Origin: Auriscalpium vulgare
Lineage: Eukaryota > Basidiomycota > Agaricomycetes > Russulales > Auriscalpiaceae
Length of the DNA: 64,000 nucleotides
Reading direction: 5' to 3'
NCBI GenBank assembly: GCA_019915015.1
Contig: JAHBBC010000010.1
Coordinates: 620,001-684,000 of the forward strand
Shown: piece after piece, positions 46,727 to 59,139 of the stretch
How positions within the stretch are numbered: the first letter of the stretch is position 1
Layout of the letters: each line of letters opens with the position of its first letter
Made by a program: the position numbers and the translations under genes
Notes under the pieces: model-generated
Told to the model about the DNA's origin: nothing
What the model saw: the letters and a program-made list of their open reading frames with translations, nothing else
The model's database searches: none

Positions 46727-47693
46727 TAGCCTTCGGGGCGCTTGGTTCGCATTGAATTGATACCCGCTACTTACTGTCTTTACAGTACTGCCCGTGTCCT
46801 CCTCCAATATATTCCGAGTTTCACTTGGAAATCATTCGTTTTCGTCCAAGGCACGCGGGCGGACTTGTTTGAAGGCGAAAGTTGAGAAAATCGCGCCCCC
46901 GTGTTCTCGGCGCTGCTACTCGGCGCCATCTTGGTTAGCGCGACGACTGTCTGCGCGGAGAGACTGATCCTGAGCTCGCGAAGGTTGAAGCTGTCTATTC
47001 TGCCTCGGGGAGACTACGCGGCCCGGGGGCCCACTTTCCGCCTCCAAGTAATCACCGTGCTTCTCTGGTTGCTCGCACTCCTGCGCTCTCACTCGTTCGT
47101 TTGTCCCCAAAAACGCCTCGAGGTGAACCATGCTGTCCAGATCCAGGGTGACCCTGCCGTGAATGTTTCAGCTTGCGGCGGTGTCCGAGAACCTTGTACC
47201 GTTGCTCTAAAGAATGACTGTTCGCTCCAGAAGCTCCAGGTGTCTTCGCTTGGAGCTAGTGCGCCTCCTTTCCACCACCCATACAACTATTCCGGTGCAC
47301 AGTTCCCAGGACGGTGGGCAAAATGCACATTGTCTACGTGCTTGACCCGCTCGTCTGACTTTCCATTGCTCGTCTTCACACATATCACACATTCATGTCT
47401 GCGATCGTGTCACATATAGGTAAATGCCAATGATCGGGGCCTTACGCAGCTTCTGGTAGCTGGCCGGTCATGATGATCGCGCTGCACATGCGGCGGCGGT
47501 CCCAATGTAATGGTGTCTACGTTGCCCTGCTACGCACCCTTCTTCTTCCACAATGAATGCACCATGCACTCCCGAACTGCCACGTCCACACGAAGCCCAT
47601 GTTCTTGATTCGATGTTACAGTCAGCCGACAGTTTTCATGCAGACCTAGCAGACGGCGAGCTCGGCTGTTTCCAGCTTCCCGGTGATGCAAGT
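46727..47693. other. Intergenic, no supportable gene
   Basis: A plus-strand frame at 46901-47419 starts with GTG rather than ATG and shows no family features. Confidence 0.4.
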
Positions 47694-47743
47694 TCACGCG
47701 ACCGCATCTCGGCGCTCTGTGACAATTGTGCGATTCCAGCGAT

Positions 47744-47995
47744 CGAGCCGATCCCGAGCAATGCAGCTCCGACGCGCACTGCCCGAGCGTGAGGTTCTCG
47801 CTGAGCACACTGTGCACGCTGCCGTCGGGCGTGATCGCGGTCCGCGCGACCTGGAGGATGGAGAGCGCGACGGCGCCGAAGTACGCGAGCGACCCGTCGC
47901 GCGCGAGCAGTGGGCGGAGGGACCGGGACGTCGCCGAGCGCGGCGTAGAGCGTCTCGCGGGTGAGCTCGATCGCGGGCTCGAGGCGGGCGCGCAC
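47744..47995 (-). pseudogene. Second small fragment of the 50-kb unknown-function gene
   Basis: The minus strand matches the segment around IELTRETLYAALGDV and the DNA that encodes VLGENLTLGQ in the full gene, but with frame breaks and missing parts. It is only about 250 bp long, an internal fragment without start or end. Confidence 0.7.
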
Positions 47996-48529
47996 GCTGG
48001 TCCAAAACTCGGTATCCGCTGTCGGCTAAAAAATATCTGTTCGTGTCCTGATAAGTAGCTCGGCGAGCCACGCCCGGTGCGTTCCTGCGCGTGCTCAAGC
48101 AGCTAGAAGGCCTGGCGTCGTGGGATGGGTTCGAATGGTGTATATGGGTGGAAAGGGATAGATACGGGTAAATGGCCGTTGCGGGGGCATATGGGTGATC
48201 CACGCTGCAAACACGGTGCGATGTGACGGAGACCGAAAGTAGTCGGGCTCGGCAGCGGCGGGGGCAAAGAACAGGAGAAACCGATGAGAGGTCGGCTCTT
48301 CGGAAGAGCGCAGGTGTTCCGAGACGAGCCAAGCCTATGGGATAAATACACGGCAGGACAGACCGGCGACAAAATTGAATGAGCTGGTAAGAGTTTGGTA
48401 TAGGAAGATAGTTGTACAGCGATGGCGACTGCGATGGCGAGGTAGGATGCGGCGTGGATGGCAAGGGCACCTTGTCATCAGAGCCAGTACGCATCCGGGG
48501 TAACCTAGAGCCAATGATAAGCACTGATT
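47996..48529. other. Intergenic between fragment and F-box gene
   Basis: No coding content that I can support. Confidence 0.4.
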
Positions 48530-49262
48530 TTGTGGAGAACATATAAGACTGACCGAAGACCAGTTGTCAGACTCATAAATCACAACTTCAACTCCGCGGT
48601 CAGAGCATGCCTTATTGAGTGATGCGAGAAATTCCGTAGATGACCACCTCGTGGAAGTGACAAGCTGCAGGTGATCTAAAGCACGCAGCGCTTGTAAGAA
48701 GAACGCAGAGCCCATATCGCTGTCCCGGTATTCCGAGTGGTAACCAACATGATGCAGAGTCTGGGGAAGGGAGAATGCAACCATGGGCAACATGCCAAAA
48801 ACGAGGTGTGCCAGGTTTTCGAGATGATCAAGGACGTCCTGACTCGGAAGGTCGGATTGCGCGCAAGGGCAGGTCGGTGATGGTATTCACATAGACTGAA
48901 ACAACGTTTGAAGCACAGATACCCTCAAGGAATGGGCAGAGGTCGAGCAGCTCGATCTGCTGCTCGAAAGAATATTCGCCATGTGACCAGATGGCGACGG
49001 CGACTCCGTAGCGCACATATGTGGCGAGAAGGGGCCGCGAGCGGAGGGAGCGAATGAGCAATGGGATATTCTCCACACCCGGGTATAGGCGACGGTTTTG
49101 ACAGTCGATATAGCGGAAGAGAAGGCGCTGTGCGGTGGGACTCCATGCACGGCAGACCAGCGCACAAGCCCGCATAGTGGCGTAGTCAAGAGCCCCCGTC
49201 TTGGGCGGCATGTACGCCGCCTCGATGACCATGGTCTGGATGTCCAAGTTGAGGGCCTCCAT
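48530..49262 (-). pseudogene. F-box-type protein, probably with a frameshift
   Basis: The ATG at 49262 opens MEALNLDIQTMVIEAAYMPP, then the F-box-like ATMRACALVCRAWSPTAQRL and LLIRSLRSRPLLATYVRYGV, typical of agaricomycete F-box families. Near 48860 the frame must change from PLRAIRPSESG to SDLPSQDVLDHLENLAHLVF to keep the family pattern. The rest (QTLHHVGYHSEYRDSDMG, then RALDHLQLVTSTRWSSTEFL) is open to about 48535. One indel could be a sequencing error, so the gene may be intact in reality. It is related to the remnant at 5103-6055. Confidence 0.6.
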
Positions 49263-50021
49263 CCGGTAGTGGAAGACTGGAAGTCGGAAGGGGTCGGCCG
49301 CGCGAGTTTTTCGAGTATTTATGATGGGATTGACGACAAGTCTATCGATCTGATAGCATTCAAACGGAAGACATGAGCATGTCAAATGCTGGTGAGAGCC
49401 TTGTGATGCGCACCTGGGGCCAGATGGCTGGAGTCAACAGGGAACAGAGCGTGTTGAGTGTCGTGGCCTGTGCAAGGGCCGTGGCCTTCAATACAGTCGC
49501 ATCCCCGCCAAAAGACGCAAAGACGCACCGTACATTCCTAGGACAAGTACCTCTTCGGCTATACAGAGGAGTCCAAGCCAAGGTAATGGTGACGCTGTGG
49601 AACACTTGTGCTTGTGCTTCGTTGAGAGTCGACTGCGGAGCGAGGCGGAGCGACAATTGAACGTGCTCGCGGAGACAGATCGGCCGAGACGCGGGTGAGT
49701 ATACGGTGAAGTTGAACAGAAACAGCGACAGTAGTGCACTGGAGATTTCAAAGGGTCTTGGATAAGGTCTAGGTTGATCGTGTCGTGGGCAGAGAAAGCA
49801 ACGAAATCCCTTGGATGCGACCGTGACCTTTCCCGCGCCATCGTGCCAATTTTGACAAAAAGTCCATGCATGGCGCCGGAACGACGAGTCCAAGTAATAC
49901 ATTGACGAAGGCATAGGAATAATATGGACACTGTTTGTAAAGATACAGTAATAGAGTACGATACATTAGGCTAGGATACTACACTTCAATCATCGTCACA
50001 TAGGATCCCTGTCCAGTCCGG
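49263..50021. other. Intergenic, no supportable gene
   Basis: A minus-strand frame at 49360-49914 is open but has no recognisable content and lies mostly in the F-box 5' flank. Confidence 0.4.
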
Positions 50022-51349
50022 TCAAAGCACTCCTGAGAGCACCTTGAATACCTCGTCCTGCCTATCCCTGAACGCCTTCAGCCGCGTCATGTTCAGCGCC
50101 AACCCGTTCACGCGGTTAGCGAACGCGATCGCGCGGCCCTCGACACTCCGCCGGCCATTCGCCTCCTGCGCCTGCCCCGCGCCGGCCTCCAGCATCGCGC
50201 GCACGCGCTCGAGCCGCGGCTCGTCGATGTCCTGCCCGCGCTGCGCCCTCCGCATCGCCTCCTCCGTGTCCTCCTCCTCCATCTCGTTCGCATGGTGCCC
50301 GATCGAGCCGAGCTCGAGCATGAGCGGGCGCAGCTCCGGCGGGCACTGCCCGAGCGTGAGGTTCTCGCCGAGCACGCCGCGCACGCTGCCGTCGGGCGTG
50401 ATCGCGGTCCGCGCGACCTGGAGGATCGCGAGCGCGACGGCGCCGAAGTACGCGCGCGGCGGGTCACGCGCGAGCAACGGGCGGAGGGACGGCGTCTGCG
50501 CGAGGACGTCGCCGAGCGCGGCGTAGAGTGTCTCGCGGATGAGCTCGATCGCGGGGCTCGAGGCGGACACGAGCGAAGGCGTGCGCACGCGCTCGCGCTC
50601 GCGGCTGCGGCTGCGGTCCCTCGAGGAGGGGCCGGGCTGCAGTTGCGCGGGGGTGCCGTGCGGCGACGGTGGGAAGTGCCCGGAAAAGTCAGACGCGGTG
50701 GGCGAGGGTGTGTATTCCGGAGGCGGGACGAAGGACGCCTTGGCGCGCATCGCGGGGTCCGCGCCAGTATCGATCGCGGCTTGCAGGTCCGTCGCGTAGC
50801 GGTCCTGGAACGAGCGGCGCTGGCTGACCTCGATGGCGACGGAGCGCAGGTCGGCGGCGATGCGGCTGAGCCCGCGGTGCAGCGGCTGCGCGACAGGCGG
50901 CAGCCCGCAGATGACGCGCGCGAGGTCGTGCTGGTGCTCCGGGATGAGCGCCTGGATCGCGGGCACGGTCTGCGACCATACGGTGAGGAAGGCGGTGAAG
51001 GGGTGCGGGCAGTTGGCAAGGGAGAGATCAAGCTTGGGCCCGGACTTCTCTTGACGCGGCAGGGGCACGGAGGGTGGGTTTGTGGTACAGCGGAGGGCGG
51101 CGAAGTACAGGCATAGCGCGGGGCCTAGGGGCGCGATGTTAGGTGGGATTCAGACAGGGCAGGAGAGCCGTGCGCACCTGTGATCATGAGATCGCCTTCT
51201 GCGCTGCTGAGGACCTCGACGTCGAGCAGCCGCTCTGCCTTCGCCTGGGAAAGGGATGATTTGAGGTAGGTGTGGAATGCATCTTGCACGTAGTACTCTG
51301 TCAAGCGGCCTTCGGAGTCGAATATGTCGTGGGTTGGTGGTGCGTGCAT
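50022..51349 (-). CDS. Conserved basidiomycete protein of unknown function (parent of two fragments)
   Basis: The ATG at 51349 opens MHAPPTHDIFDSEGRLTEYY and the first exon ends SSAEGDLMIT. A 53-nt intron follows, then one long exon from GPALCLYFAALRCTTNPPSV to QDEVFKVLSGVL. The protein is about 424 residues. The N-terminal half is helical (LARVICGLPPVAQPLHRGLS, IAADLRSVAIEVSQRRSFQD). A Pro/Ser/Arg-rich disordered linker follows (SSRDRSRSRERERVR), and the C-terminal half is again helical (IELIRETLYAALGDVLAQTP, VALAILQVARTAITPDGSVR) with an acidic stretch EMEEEDTEEAMRRAQRGQD. I recognise no domain. Extremely GC-rich codon use leaves long antisense frames open. Partial copies at 43906 and 47744 show its DNA has been copied repeatedly nearby. 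Confidence 0.8.
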
Positions 51350-53479
51350 GAAGACGAGGAAAGTAGCTGGTGGGGGTCGGCAGCAGAGAAATGACGCATC
51401 TTATCTCGCAAGGGGAAAGCGAGACCCGACGGTTCCGGGAGTAGTTTTCGCACGTCTCGATGCGGTGCGCACAGCATGCGGCCGCGCCACTCGGACTCGG
51501 AGCTCACGACGGCGGCGGATAGGCGCCGGTGAGGAGCTGTGCCACACGACGCCGTAGACCGCCGACACGTCTGCACAGGAGTTGCACAGGTCGGGTGTGA
51601 GAGATGTCGCTGAGCTCTGCGTGTGGGACAGTGTCGTCGACGGCAGCCGGCCTCGTCGCAAGCTGAGCATTGAAGAGTGTGAGGATAGACGTAGGCGCAC
51701 GATTATATCATTGCTGGATCCTCTTCCAAACGGCTTCCTGTACAACGGCGCATACACGGGCAGCGGGTGGGATGCCAATGCACAGTCTTTTTGCACTCGG
51801 GCCAGGCCTGACGATTGCCAAAGGATAGAATAGGATACATAGCCTTCGTGCCTCAGGGCCGGATGCTGCAATACGACTTGTTCGAAAGAGGGCACGATGC
51901 GTGTCCTTGAACCTGCCAGGGTAACAGGCTCAGCAGCATATATCCACAGCTGGGAATACTCACGCAAAACAACAGCGGCGCGCAAGCATGTATGGACGAG
52001 AAAAGAGTTGTGTGAACGTAGAAAGAAACCTAGGCCTGCCACAAGTTCAAGTTCAAGTTGCAGCTAGCCTTCCATAGAGGATGCTGTCACGTGATGGATT
52101 CAATCGCGTCGCGTCGGATTCGCATCGTCCGGTGCGGCATCCCTCCTTCGACCACGACGCTCACCAGCTATATGGACGCACTGGTTACAAGCTTTTCCCA
52201 GGAAATCTTACTCAGGAGCTTACGTTTGGTTTCAAGAGTTTGGAGTCAAAGGAGCTCCTGCCGTCGTACGTGCGCATCTATCAAATCTGGCATGAGTCTG
52301 CACGCATATATGCTCCTTGTTCATTCGATTATGGACCTGATGACAGAGCATCCAACTTAATATAGTCCAACGAAGATGATCGAGAACCACCGAAAGCCGC
52401 ATGTATGCGCTCCATACTACATTTCAAGGCCGCCTATGCATCGAAGGGCTCCTCCGCACTGGCCTGCGCCATCACTCTCGCAGAGTTCGTGTGCGCCAAT
52501 GACGCCCAAGCCGCTATATTTTTGCGACCGTCGCAACCACGGCAAGGGATGGCGCCTCCGAGTTCGTCGCCGAGAAGGCCGCGCACCGGCACATCGAGCA
52601 GCTTCTCCGAGTCGGAGGCAACGCCGTGCGAATGGGTTGCGGCTTGTGTTCCCGCTGACTATCACGTAGATTGAGCTCGAGGTACCGGGCGAGCTGCTCC
52701 TTGGGACATGGGTCGCCTTCTCACCCCGAAGATTCAGAAGGGTGAACTCGAGCTCAAGGCAACTGACCCTCCCGATGAAGCTCGTCGAGAAGTCCAACAA
52801 CCAGCCCGATGAGTACATGCTTGACGCTGTCGCCGCTGAGAATGACCTCTGCTGACTACCCTGTCCAACCTGTTCGCCATCGCAGACTATTCAATGGTGC
52901 GCCCTGATTTCATTTCTCTCTTATAACACCTGATGATGATACATCGCAGCAGTTCCGCTGGCTCAATCCGTGTCGATTAGCACAACAAAGCACAGCGACA
53001 GGGGGCGTACAATATGAGGTATGTTCATTTCTCGACGGCGACTCCCAGATATCGAAGCGTGTTCGACTTCGGATTGCGACACCTTGATTGATGACAATAT
53101 GTTCAGAGAGGATTTTGTCCGCGCTCGTTCGAAGTGCTTCAAGAGCACCGAAAGAGCCTGTATGATTCGAGGGAGATGCGGATGGGTGAGCTCATCCTGC
53201 CAACCCCTGACTCACGTAGTATCAAGAGATGCGCAGCTGAGATGAGGCGCGGAATTGATTGCTGCGGGTGGTCTCCGTTACGACCTTGCGGAAGACAGCG
53301 GGTACAGCGGGGCGCGCCCAGAACGGTTATCAGATCTCGATTGGCCTCTTTCGTCATCCGCGGTGCACCGGTGGCGAACCGCGCCTAACGTCCTCATCAC
53401 CGCAACCACCACCTCCCCCTTCATTCACGCCCCCGCTCGCCACCCACCACAGCAGCCCGCAAGTGATTCGTAGAGGACG
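51350..53479. other. 2.1 kb without an intact gene; decayed coding traces at 52060-52860
   Basis: On the plus strand short coding-like pieces occur in changing frames: LFPGNLTQELTFGFKSLES (about 52190), HFKAAYASKGSSALACAITL (about 52420), ASEFVAEKAAHRHIEQLLRV (about 52555) and LVEKSNNQPDEYMLDAVAAE (about 52785). They look like the remains of one gene, which I cannot identify. 53000-53479 includes the promoter of the decarboxylase gene. Confidence 0.35.
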
Positions 53480-56400
53480 ATGGTTGCGGCGAAGAAGGGC
53501 CTCAAGATTGGCCGCGCCTTGCGATCGGCTGCCCGCCTCCCGCTACGCGTCTCCTCTGGGGGGCGCGGCAGTGGCAGCAACAGCTTCTCCCCTATCCCCG
53601 GCGAGGTGCCCATCGTCATTCTCCGTCTCCAGGTACTCGGCTGCCAAGATTTGCTCGCGAAAGACCGCAACGGGTCCAGCGATCCGTGCGTGTTCTGTTG
53701 CTGCGTCGGCGGCGGCCGCTAACCACCGCCCGCACAGGTTCGTTGTCGTGTCCGTCCTGGGCAGCCGCCAGCAGACACCCGTCATCAAACGCACGTTGAG
53801 CCCTGTGTTTTCTGCAAAGGATGCCACGTTCGACTTTCCCATCTACCTCTCGCTCGCGGATAAGCTGGGAGTCGTGGAGTTCATCGTGTGGGACAAGGAT
53901 ATGCTCAAAAAGGAGTACCTGGGCGAGCACGCGCTTTTGCTGGAGGACTGGTTCAAGGGTACGGCTTACGCGTATGACGATCCGGACAACGAGGTGCGTG
54001 CACCAGCGCACCATGCGCGCCATTGTTCTGACGCCATTGCAGCCCTTCTCCATACCCCTGGTCTCCACACGCGCCACTACGCAAGCCTCAGGCACAATGC
54101 GCATCAAGATTGGCTTCGTGAATCCGCCAAACATCGACAACCTTGCAGATTTCGGGGAGACCTTCAACGAACTCGTGAAGCGATCGCGGCCGAGTCTCGT
54201 TTCCGCGCCGCCGGTGAGTGTCTCACGACCACCGCATGCGTGCTTCTCCACCCACATATCCCGCAGACGCATGGAATCGGCACACTGCGCTCCCACCAAA
54301 CGGGGCCCGAGTACGAGGACGATGGGCTGAGCTCCGACGAGGGCGATGACAGCGACGACGAGGACGACTCAACGCCCGTGACGCCCAGCCGCACGCCGCC
54401 GCGCAAGGCGATTGACATCGCCCCGGGTGATAACATTTACGCGCCGGCGCCGCAGGCATCATCGCCCGAGTCGACGCCGACGCCCACTCCTGCCGGCACC
54501 ACGGGTAAGGCGGGCGCGCCGCCGCCGAAGTCCGCGTCCCCAGCCTTCATGCCATCGATACCGAAGATCCTGAGGCGCCCCACGCTCGGGGCGTCGATGT
54601 CATACGACTCGACGGCGAGCAGCTCGAAGGGCAGCTCGAGCGCGTCGACGATGGAGAAGAAGAAGCGCCTGCGCGGATCGTGGGTTGGCCAGAAGAAGGT
54701 CGAATACGACTTCAACGCGGCCAACGATATTGTGGGAATTGTCATGCTGGAGATCAAGAGCGCGAAGGATCTGCCGCGCGTTCGAAACAGTGCGTTGTTC
54801 CCCGTGTTTTGTGGATATGGGCGCATGATGCTCATCATTGATCGACAGTGACGCGCACGGGGTGGGATATGGACCCGTTCGTTGTCATTTCGTTCGGGAA
54901 GAAGGTCTTCCGCACGCGCGTCATCCGGCACTCTCTGAACCCGCAGTGGGACGAGAAACTGCTGTTCCACGTGCGCCGCTACGAGACGAACTTCAAGATG
55001 CAGCTCACCGTGCTCGATTGGGACAAGCTATCGTCGAATGATCACGTCGGCGATGCGGCGGTGAATGTTTCTGAGCTTACGGCCGGTGTGCCCAAGAAGG
55101 ATCCCGTCACCGGACTTTATCCTGAAGACGAGGACGGCAGCCGAAAGTTCCAGGACTTCACACTGCCGTTGACTAGTAAGGAGGCTGATCCGAAATTCAA
55201 TCCTACCATCACCTTCAGGTGCGCCCATAATATGGCGTCTATTCCTTCACGTTATCACATGTTCACGCGTTTGGCAGTGCGAAATACCAACCTTACGATG
55301 CGTTGCGGCAAAAGCTCTGGTTCCAATTCCTCAAGCAATATGATACCGATGACACGAAGACGGTGTCGCACCTGGAGCTCTCTTCCATGCTTGACTCACT
55401 GGGCTCGACGCTGACTTCCGAGACCGTCAACTCATTCTTCACGCGCTTCAACAAGAACCCGCAGTCCGACGAGCTCACGTACGAGGAGGCTACGCAGTGT
55501 CTCGAGCACGAGATCTGCCGCCCCAACTCCGAGAAGAAGCGCATCGACCCAGCCGATAACGAGGCCCGCGACGGACTGCACACCAGCTCGGGCGGCACGC
55601 CCAACCCGAACGCGCCTGGCTCCGAGCCGCACATCAACTTTGACTCACTCGACTTTGCAGGCCCCGCCCTGCACATCCCTGAGCATGGGGCGCATAGTAC
55701 CAATACCAAGCCATCGGCTCCGCAGCCGCATCAGACGGAGCCAATGCAAACGCGAATTGAGGACCAAATCAGCAAGGATGCGAAGAATATGCCCGATTAC
55801 GAGAAGAAGGCCGAGCACCTACTCGCCCACCCCTTCAGGCATGGCCACGCCCACCCTGTTCCGCCGACGCCGCCGGCCCCTGTAGTCGCACGCCTTCCAT
55901 CGCAGGCGCCATCCGTGCATCAACCCTCGCGCCAGCAGTCGACGTCATCGTCGACGTCCGACGCAGAGGAGTCGTCTGGGTCCGGAAGTGGTAGTGGGAG
56001 TGGGGGCGGGCCGTCGGACGAGGCATTCGAGCGCGTGATCAACGTGAAGAACTGCCCGCTGTGCCATCGCCCGCGGCTGAACTCGAAGGCGGAGAAGGAC
56101 ATCGTCACGCATATGGCGGTGTGCGCGAGCCAGGACTGGGGCCGTGTCGACCGCGTTATGGTGGGCAACTTCGTCACCGCGAGCCAGGCCCAGCGGAAGT
56201 GGTACACCAAGGTGATTTCGAAGGTGTCTACGGGGAACTACAAGCTTGGCGCGGTGAGTTTGAAGTCGAAACTGCGTGGATGGGCTGATGACCTGACGTC
56301 CGGTACTTCTAGAACTCTGCTAATATCATCGTTCAAAACCGGATGACCGGCCAGTTGGAAGAGGAGAAGATGCAGGTCTACGTCAGGCTGGGCATTCGCT

Positions 56401-57590
56401 TGCTGTATAAGGTATGTTTGGACTGGTGTTGCCTGCCCTCACGCGAGTTGACCCGACGTTCTCAGGGTGCCCGTGGTAGGCTGGAAGGTGCCAGAGGTGA
56501 GTACTGCGCCTGTAGGCGCATCTGGGCTGACACTTCATCATAGCACGGCGGTTACTCAAGTCGCTCTCTATCAAGCAAGGGATCAAGTATGACTCGCCGG
56601 AATCTGTGCATGAAATCCCGACTTTCATTCAGTTCCACAATCTGAACGTCGATGAGATCCTGGAGCCGCTTAGTTCATTCAGTGCGGTGATCCTCTGTAT
56701 CTTATCGTGCGCTGTCGCTCATTCACTCCGCAGAGACGTTCAATACATTCTTCTATCGGTAAGCGGTCCAAACAGACTCATGTTGATCTCTTGATAACAA
56801 ATCCTCTGAGCAGAAAGCTGAAGCCTAGCGCGCGACCCGTCGAGGACCCAGACGACCCCAACCGTCTCGTGAGCGCTGGTGACTCCCGCCTCATGGCGTT
56901 TTCGACCGTCCACGATGCCACGCGGCTTTGGATCAAAGGACGGGAGTTCACGGTCGCCCGGCTGCTTGGCGACTCGTACAGGGAGCAAGTTGACCGATAT
57001 CAGGGCGGTGCCCTCGTGATCTTCCGACTTGCACCGCAGGACTATCATCGGTTCCACTCTCCCGTGGACGGCACAATCGGACCGATGACGTATATCAGCG
57101 GAGAGTATTACACGGTCAACGTGGGTAGTGATCGTGTACTCCCGGTTGATCGAGCTTATCGAAATGTTTTAGCCGCAAGCAATTCGGACGACATTGGATG
57201 TCTATGGCGAGAACGCGCGGAAGATCGTGCCGATTGACAGTCCTCAATTCGGACGCGTTATGGCAGTGTGCATCGGGGCCATGATGGTCGGGACGATCCA
57301 GACCACGCTGAACGAGGGCGACCAGGTCAAGCGGGGGGAAGAGTTAGGCTACTTCGCCTTCGGTGCGTACTGTCCGCGCTGCTGATACCGGTGTAAAAGT
57401 TGACTGTGATTCTGCAGGCGGATCGACCGTGGTAATGCTCTTCGAGAAGGGTGTCGTCGAGTGGGACGAGGACCTGCTGATCAACAGCCGCTCGTCGCTC
57501 GAGACCCTCGTGCGTGTAGGAATGGGGATCGGCCGCCGTGTCGGATCGCCCGCCAGCCTGGTCAGCGTGACTAACGAAACGAAGCCATGA
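53480..57590 (+). CDS. Phosphatidylserine decarboxylase proenzyme, PSD2 type (C2-C2-EF-hand-PSD)
   Basis: The enzyme makes phosphatidylethanolamine from phosphatidylserine at endomembranes. The ATG at 53480 ([14 protein letters not shown]) opens an N-terminal C2 domain ([20 protein letters not shown], then TLSPVF and [20 protein letters not shown]). A long acidic/Pro-rich linker and a second C2 follow ([40 protein letters not shown]). An EF-hand-like loop ([19 protein letters not shown]) precedes a short Cys/His zinc-ribbon-like segment ([20 protein letters not shown]). The catalytic region shows [15 protein letters not shown], the catalytic His in [30 protein letters not shown], and the self-cleavage motif in [13 protein letters not shown] (about 57415), split by an intron. 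Cleavage before that Ser yields the pyruvoyl group. The stop is at 57588-57590. About 1,150 residues with at least eleven introns. Confidence 0.92.
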
Positions 57591-58485
57591 ACGAATGCCA
57601 TCGCCCTTCCTCCTCCTTCCTCTTTCTTCCTTCATTCGTCATTATTCATCATACGGACTGAAACTGCACCATAAATTGCTACTACATATCGACTGCACGA
57701 TCCGGGACTAGCGTCATACCATTCCTCTTGCTTGTCTCGTGTTACTCAGTCTGCCTTACACATTTGCCTAGCGCGCCGAGGGGCGTGATTGTGCTGTAAT
57801 AAGTATAACTGTAAAGCCTCGTGACAAAATGCATATTTGATTTTAACCAAGGACGGCGGGGTGTCCCCTCTCCATTCGTCCTAGGATAGGTGCGTTCAAT
57901 CGGTTCTGGTTTCATTTGCGCCCTTCAAGTAACGTGGGATAGGATATGATCACCCGTAGGTCGCAACCCGCGTGTGGGTATTTCATTACGCAGCGGGCGT
58001 ACTTATAAGCAGCTGATTCACAACGCCAGACATTGGCCAGACATGCTATATCCCGCTGCTATCGTGCGTTCATTTCGCCGGCATTGCTGCGGCGGATCAG
58101 CTGCACGGCCGCGGACGCTCAGCCTTCGGGCACGGGCTGGCACGGAAGGCGGTCAGCTAGCAGGCGTCAGCTATCGGGTGTCAGCCGCACCGCCTCATCT
58201 ATTCGCCACCGACCAAGCACACGGTTCTACCTCAGGTCCGATCACACGATGACGCGGGCGGCGGAAATATTCGGTGTCGCTCCGTAGTCATCATGCGTTT
58301 TCCAGGGCCGATGGCGTTACGCCACGGGCTCGGGGACACGGAGCCCACCGGCGGCAGCAAGTATAAGAGCAGACGAGCGATGCGCCTATCCCTCAGCTTC
58401 TGCTCCTAGCATCCGTTCGCGTCTCAATTCGCCTGGCACTTCCACTCGCATCGTCTCATCTCATAGACTTCATATCACTTCTCCA
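57591..58485. other. Intergenic with a strong promoter for the next gene
   Basis: No gene. It carries the 3' end of the decarboxylase gene and the long 5' flank of the small gene at 58486. Confidence 0.5.
58361..58370 (+). promoter_or_regulatory. TATA-like box upstream of the 58486 gene
   Basis: GTATAAGAGC lies about 120 bp before the ATG, followed by a pyrimidine-rich leader (about 58390-58480), a common arrangement in well-expressed fungal genes. Confidence 0.5.
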
Positions 58486-59139
58486 ATGGCCTCTATCGCA
58501 CTCCTCTCCGCCTTCCACGCCCCGCAGTCGCGGCACTTCCTCCCCAACAACGACTACGAGCTGCACCCTGTCGGCGCCCAGGCCCACGCTGCGCCCCAGC
58601 ACAACGGCTTCGAGGCGTTCTCCCACCGCCATAGCCACGCCCGCGGTCACCGTCAGACGCGCAGTCCGTCGCCCGCATCGGTCACCGCTTCGTGGCGCGT
58701 CCATGCACCCGCGGAGCCCTCACATGCGCACGCCCCCTCCGAGGACTGGCGCGCGCATTCGCACTCTCGCGTGCCGCACACAGCGTCTCCCGCCACTGCA
58801 GTCGTGCCCCTCCCCAAAGGTACTTCCCCGCCGTTCGTTTTGCCAATACATCGCTGACTGTTTGCCCACGTAGATGTGAGGGCTGCGTCTCCTGCACCCG
58901 CCGTGTACTCGGCCACCGACCTCCTGCGCCTGGCGTCGTCGCCCCTCGTCGGCCTCAGCAACGAGTCGCAGGCCGTTGTCGAGGACCTCGTCGCGCACCA
59001 CGTCTGGCGCCGCGGCCCGCGCTCTGCGTCGTCGTCGCGCTCTCCGTCCAGGAACAGCCGCAGCCGCAGCCGGAAGCCGTCCCCCAACTCCAAGCGCACC
59101 TCGATCTCGTCCTTTACGGACGGGGAGAGCAGCAACTGA
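58486..59139 (+). CDS. Small disordered protein with an eIF4E-binding-like motif
   Basis: The ATG at 58486 (MASIALLSAFHAPQSRHFLP) and the TGA at 59137-59139 enclose two exons separated by an intron of about 56 nt (GTACTT...CGTAG, near 58820-58874). The product is about 198 residues and mostly low complexity: His/Ala/Ser-rich first (HRHSHARGHRQTRSPSPASV), Ser/Arg-rich at the end (SASSSRSPSRNSRSRSRKPS). Between them lies the only ordered-looking part, AVYSATDLLRLASSPLVGL. YSATDLL fits the Tyr-x4-Leu-hydrophobic signature of eIF4E-binding proteins. The Ser/Arg tail could bind RNA or be phosphorylated. The motif is short, so a role in translation control is an inference. I do not recognise a family. 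Confidence 0.75.

Noticed and set aside
46901..47419. 172-codon plus-strand frame with a hydrophobic N-terminus that looks like a secreted protein
   Set aside because: It begins with GTG, not ATG. There is no in-frame upstream ATG or splice support, and no family resemblance.
49360..49914. 184-codon minus-strand frame upstream of the F-box gene
   Set aside because: No recognisable domain, no link to the F-box exon, and amino-acid content typical of chance frames.
50108..51031. 307-codon minus-strand frame and 274-codon plus-strand frame at the 50-kb gene
   Set aside because: The first is an alternative frame and the second the antisense of a very GC-rich exon. Composition is Arg/Ala/Ser only. 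The chosen frame is supported by the matching fragment at 43906.
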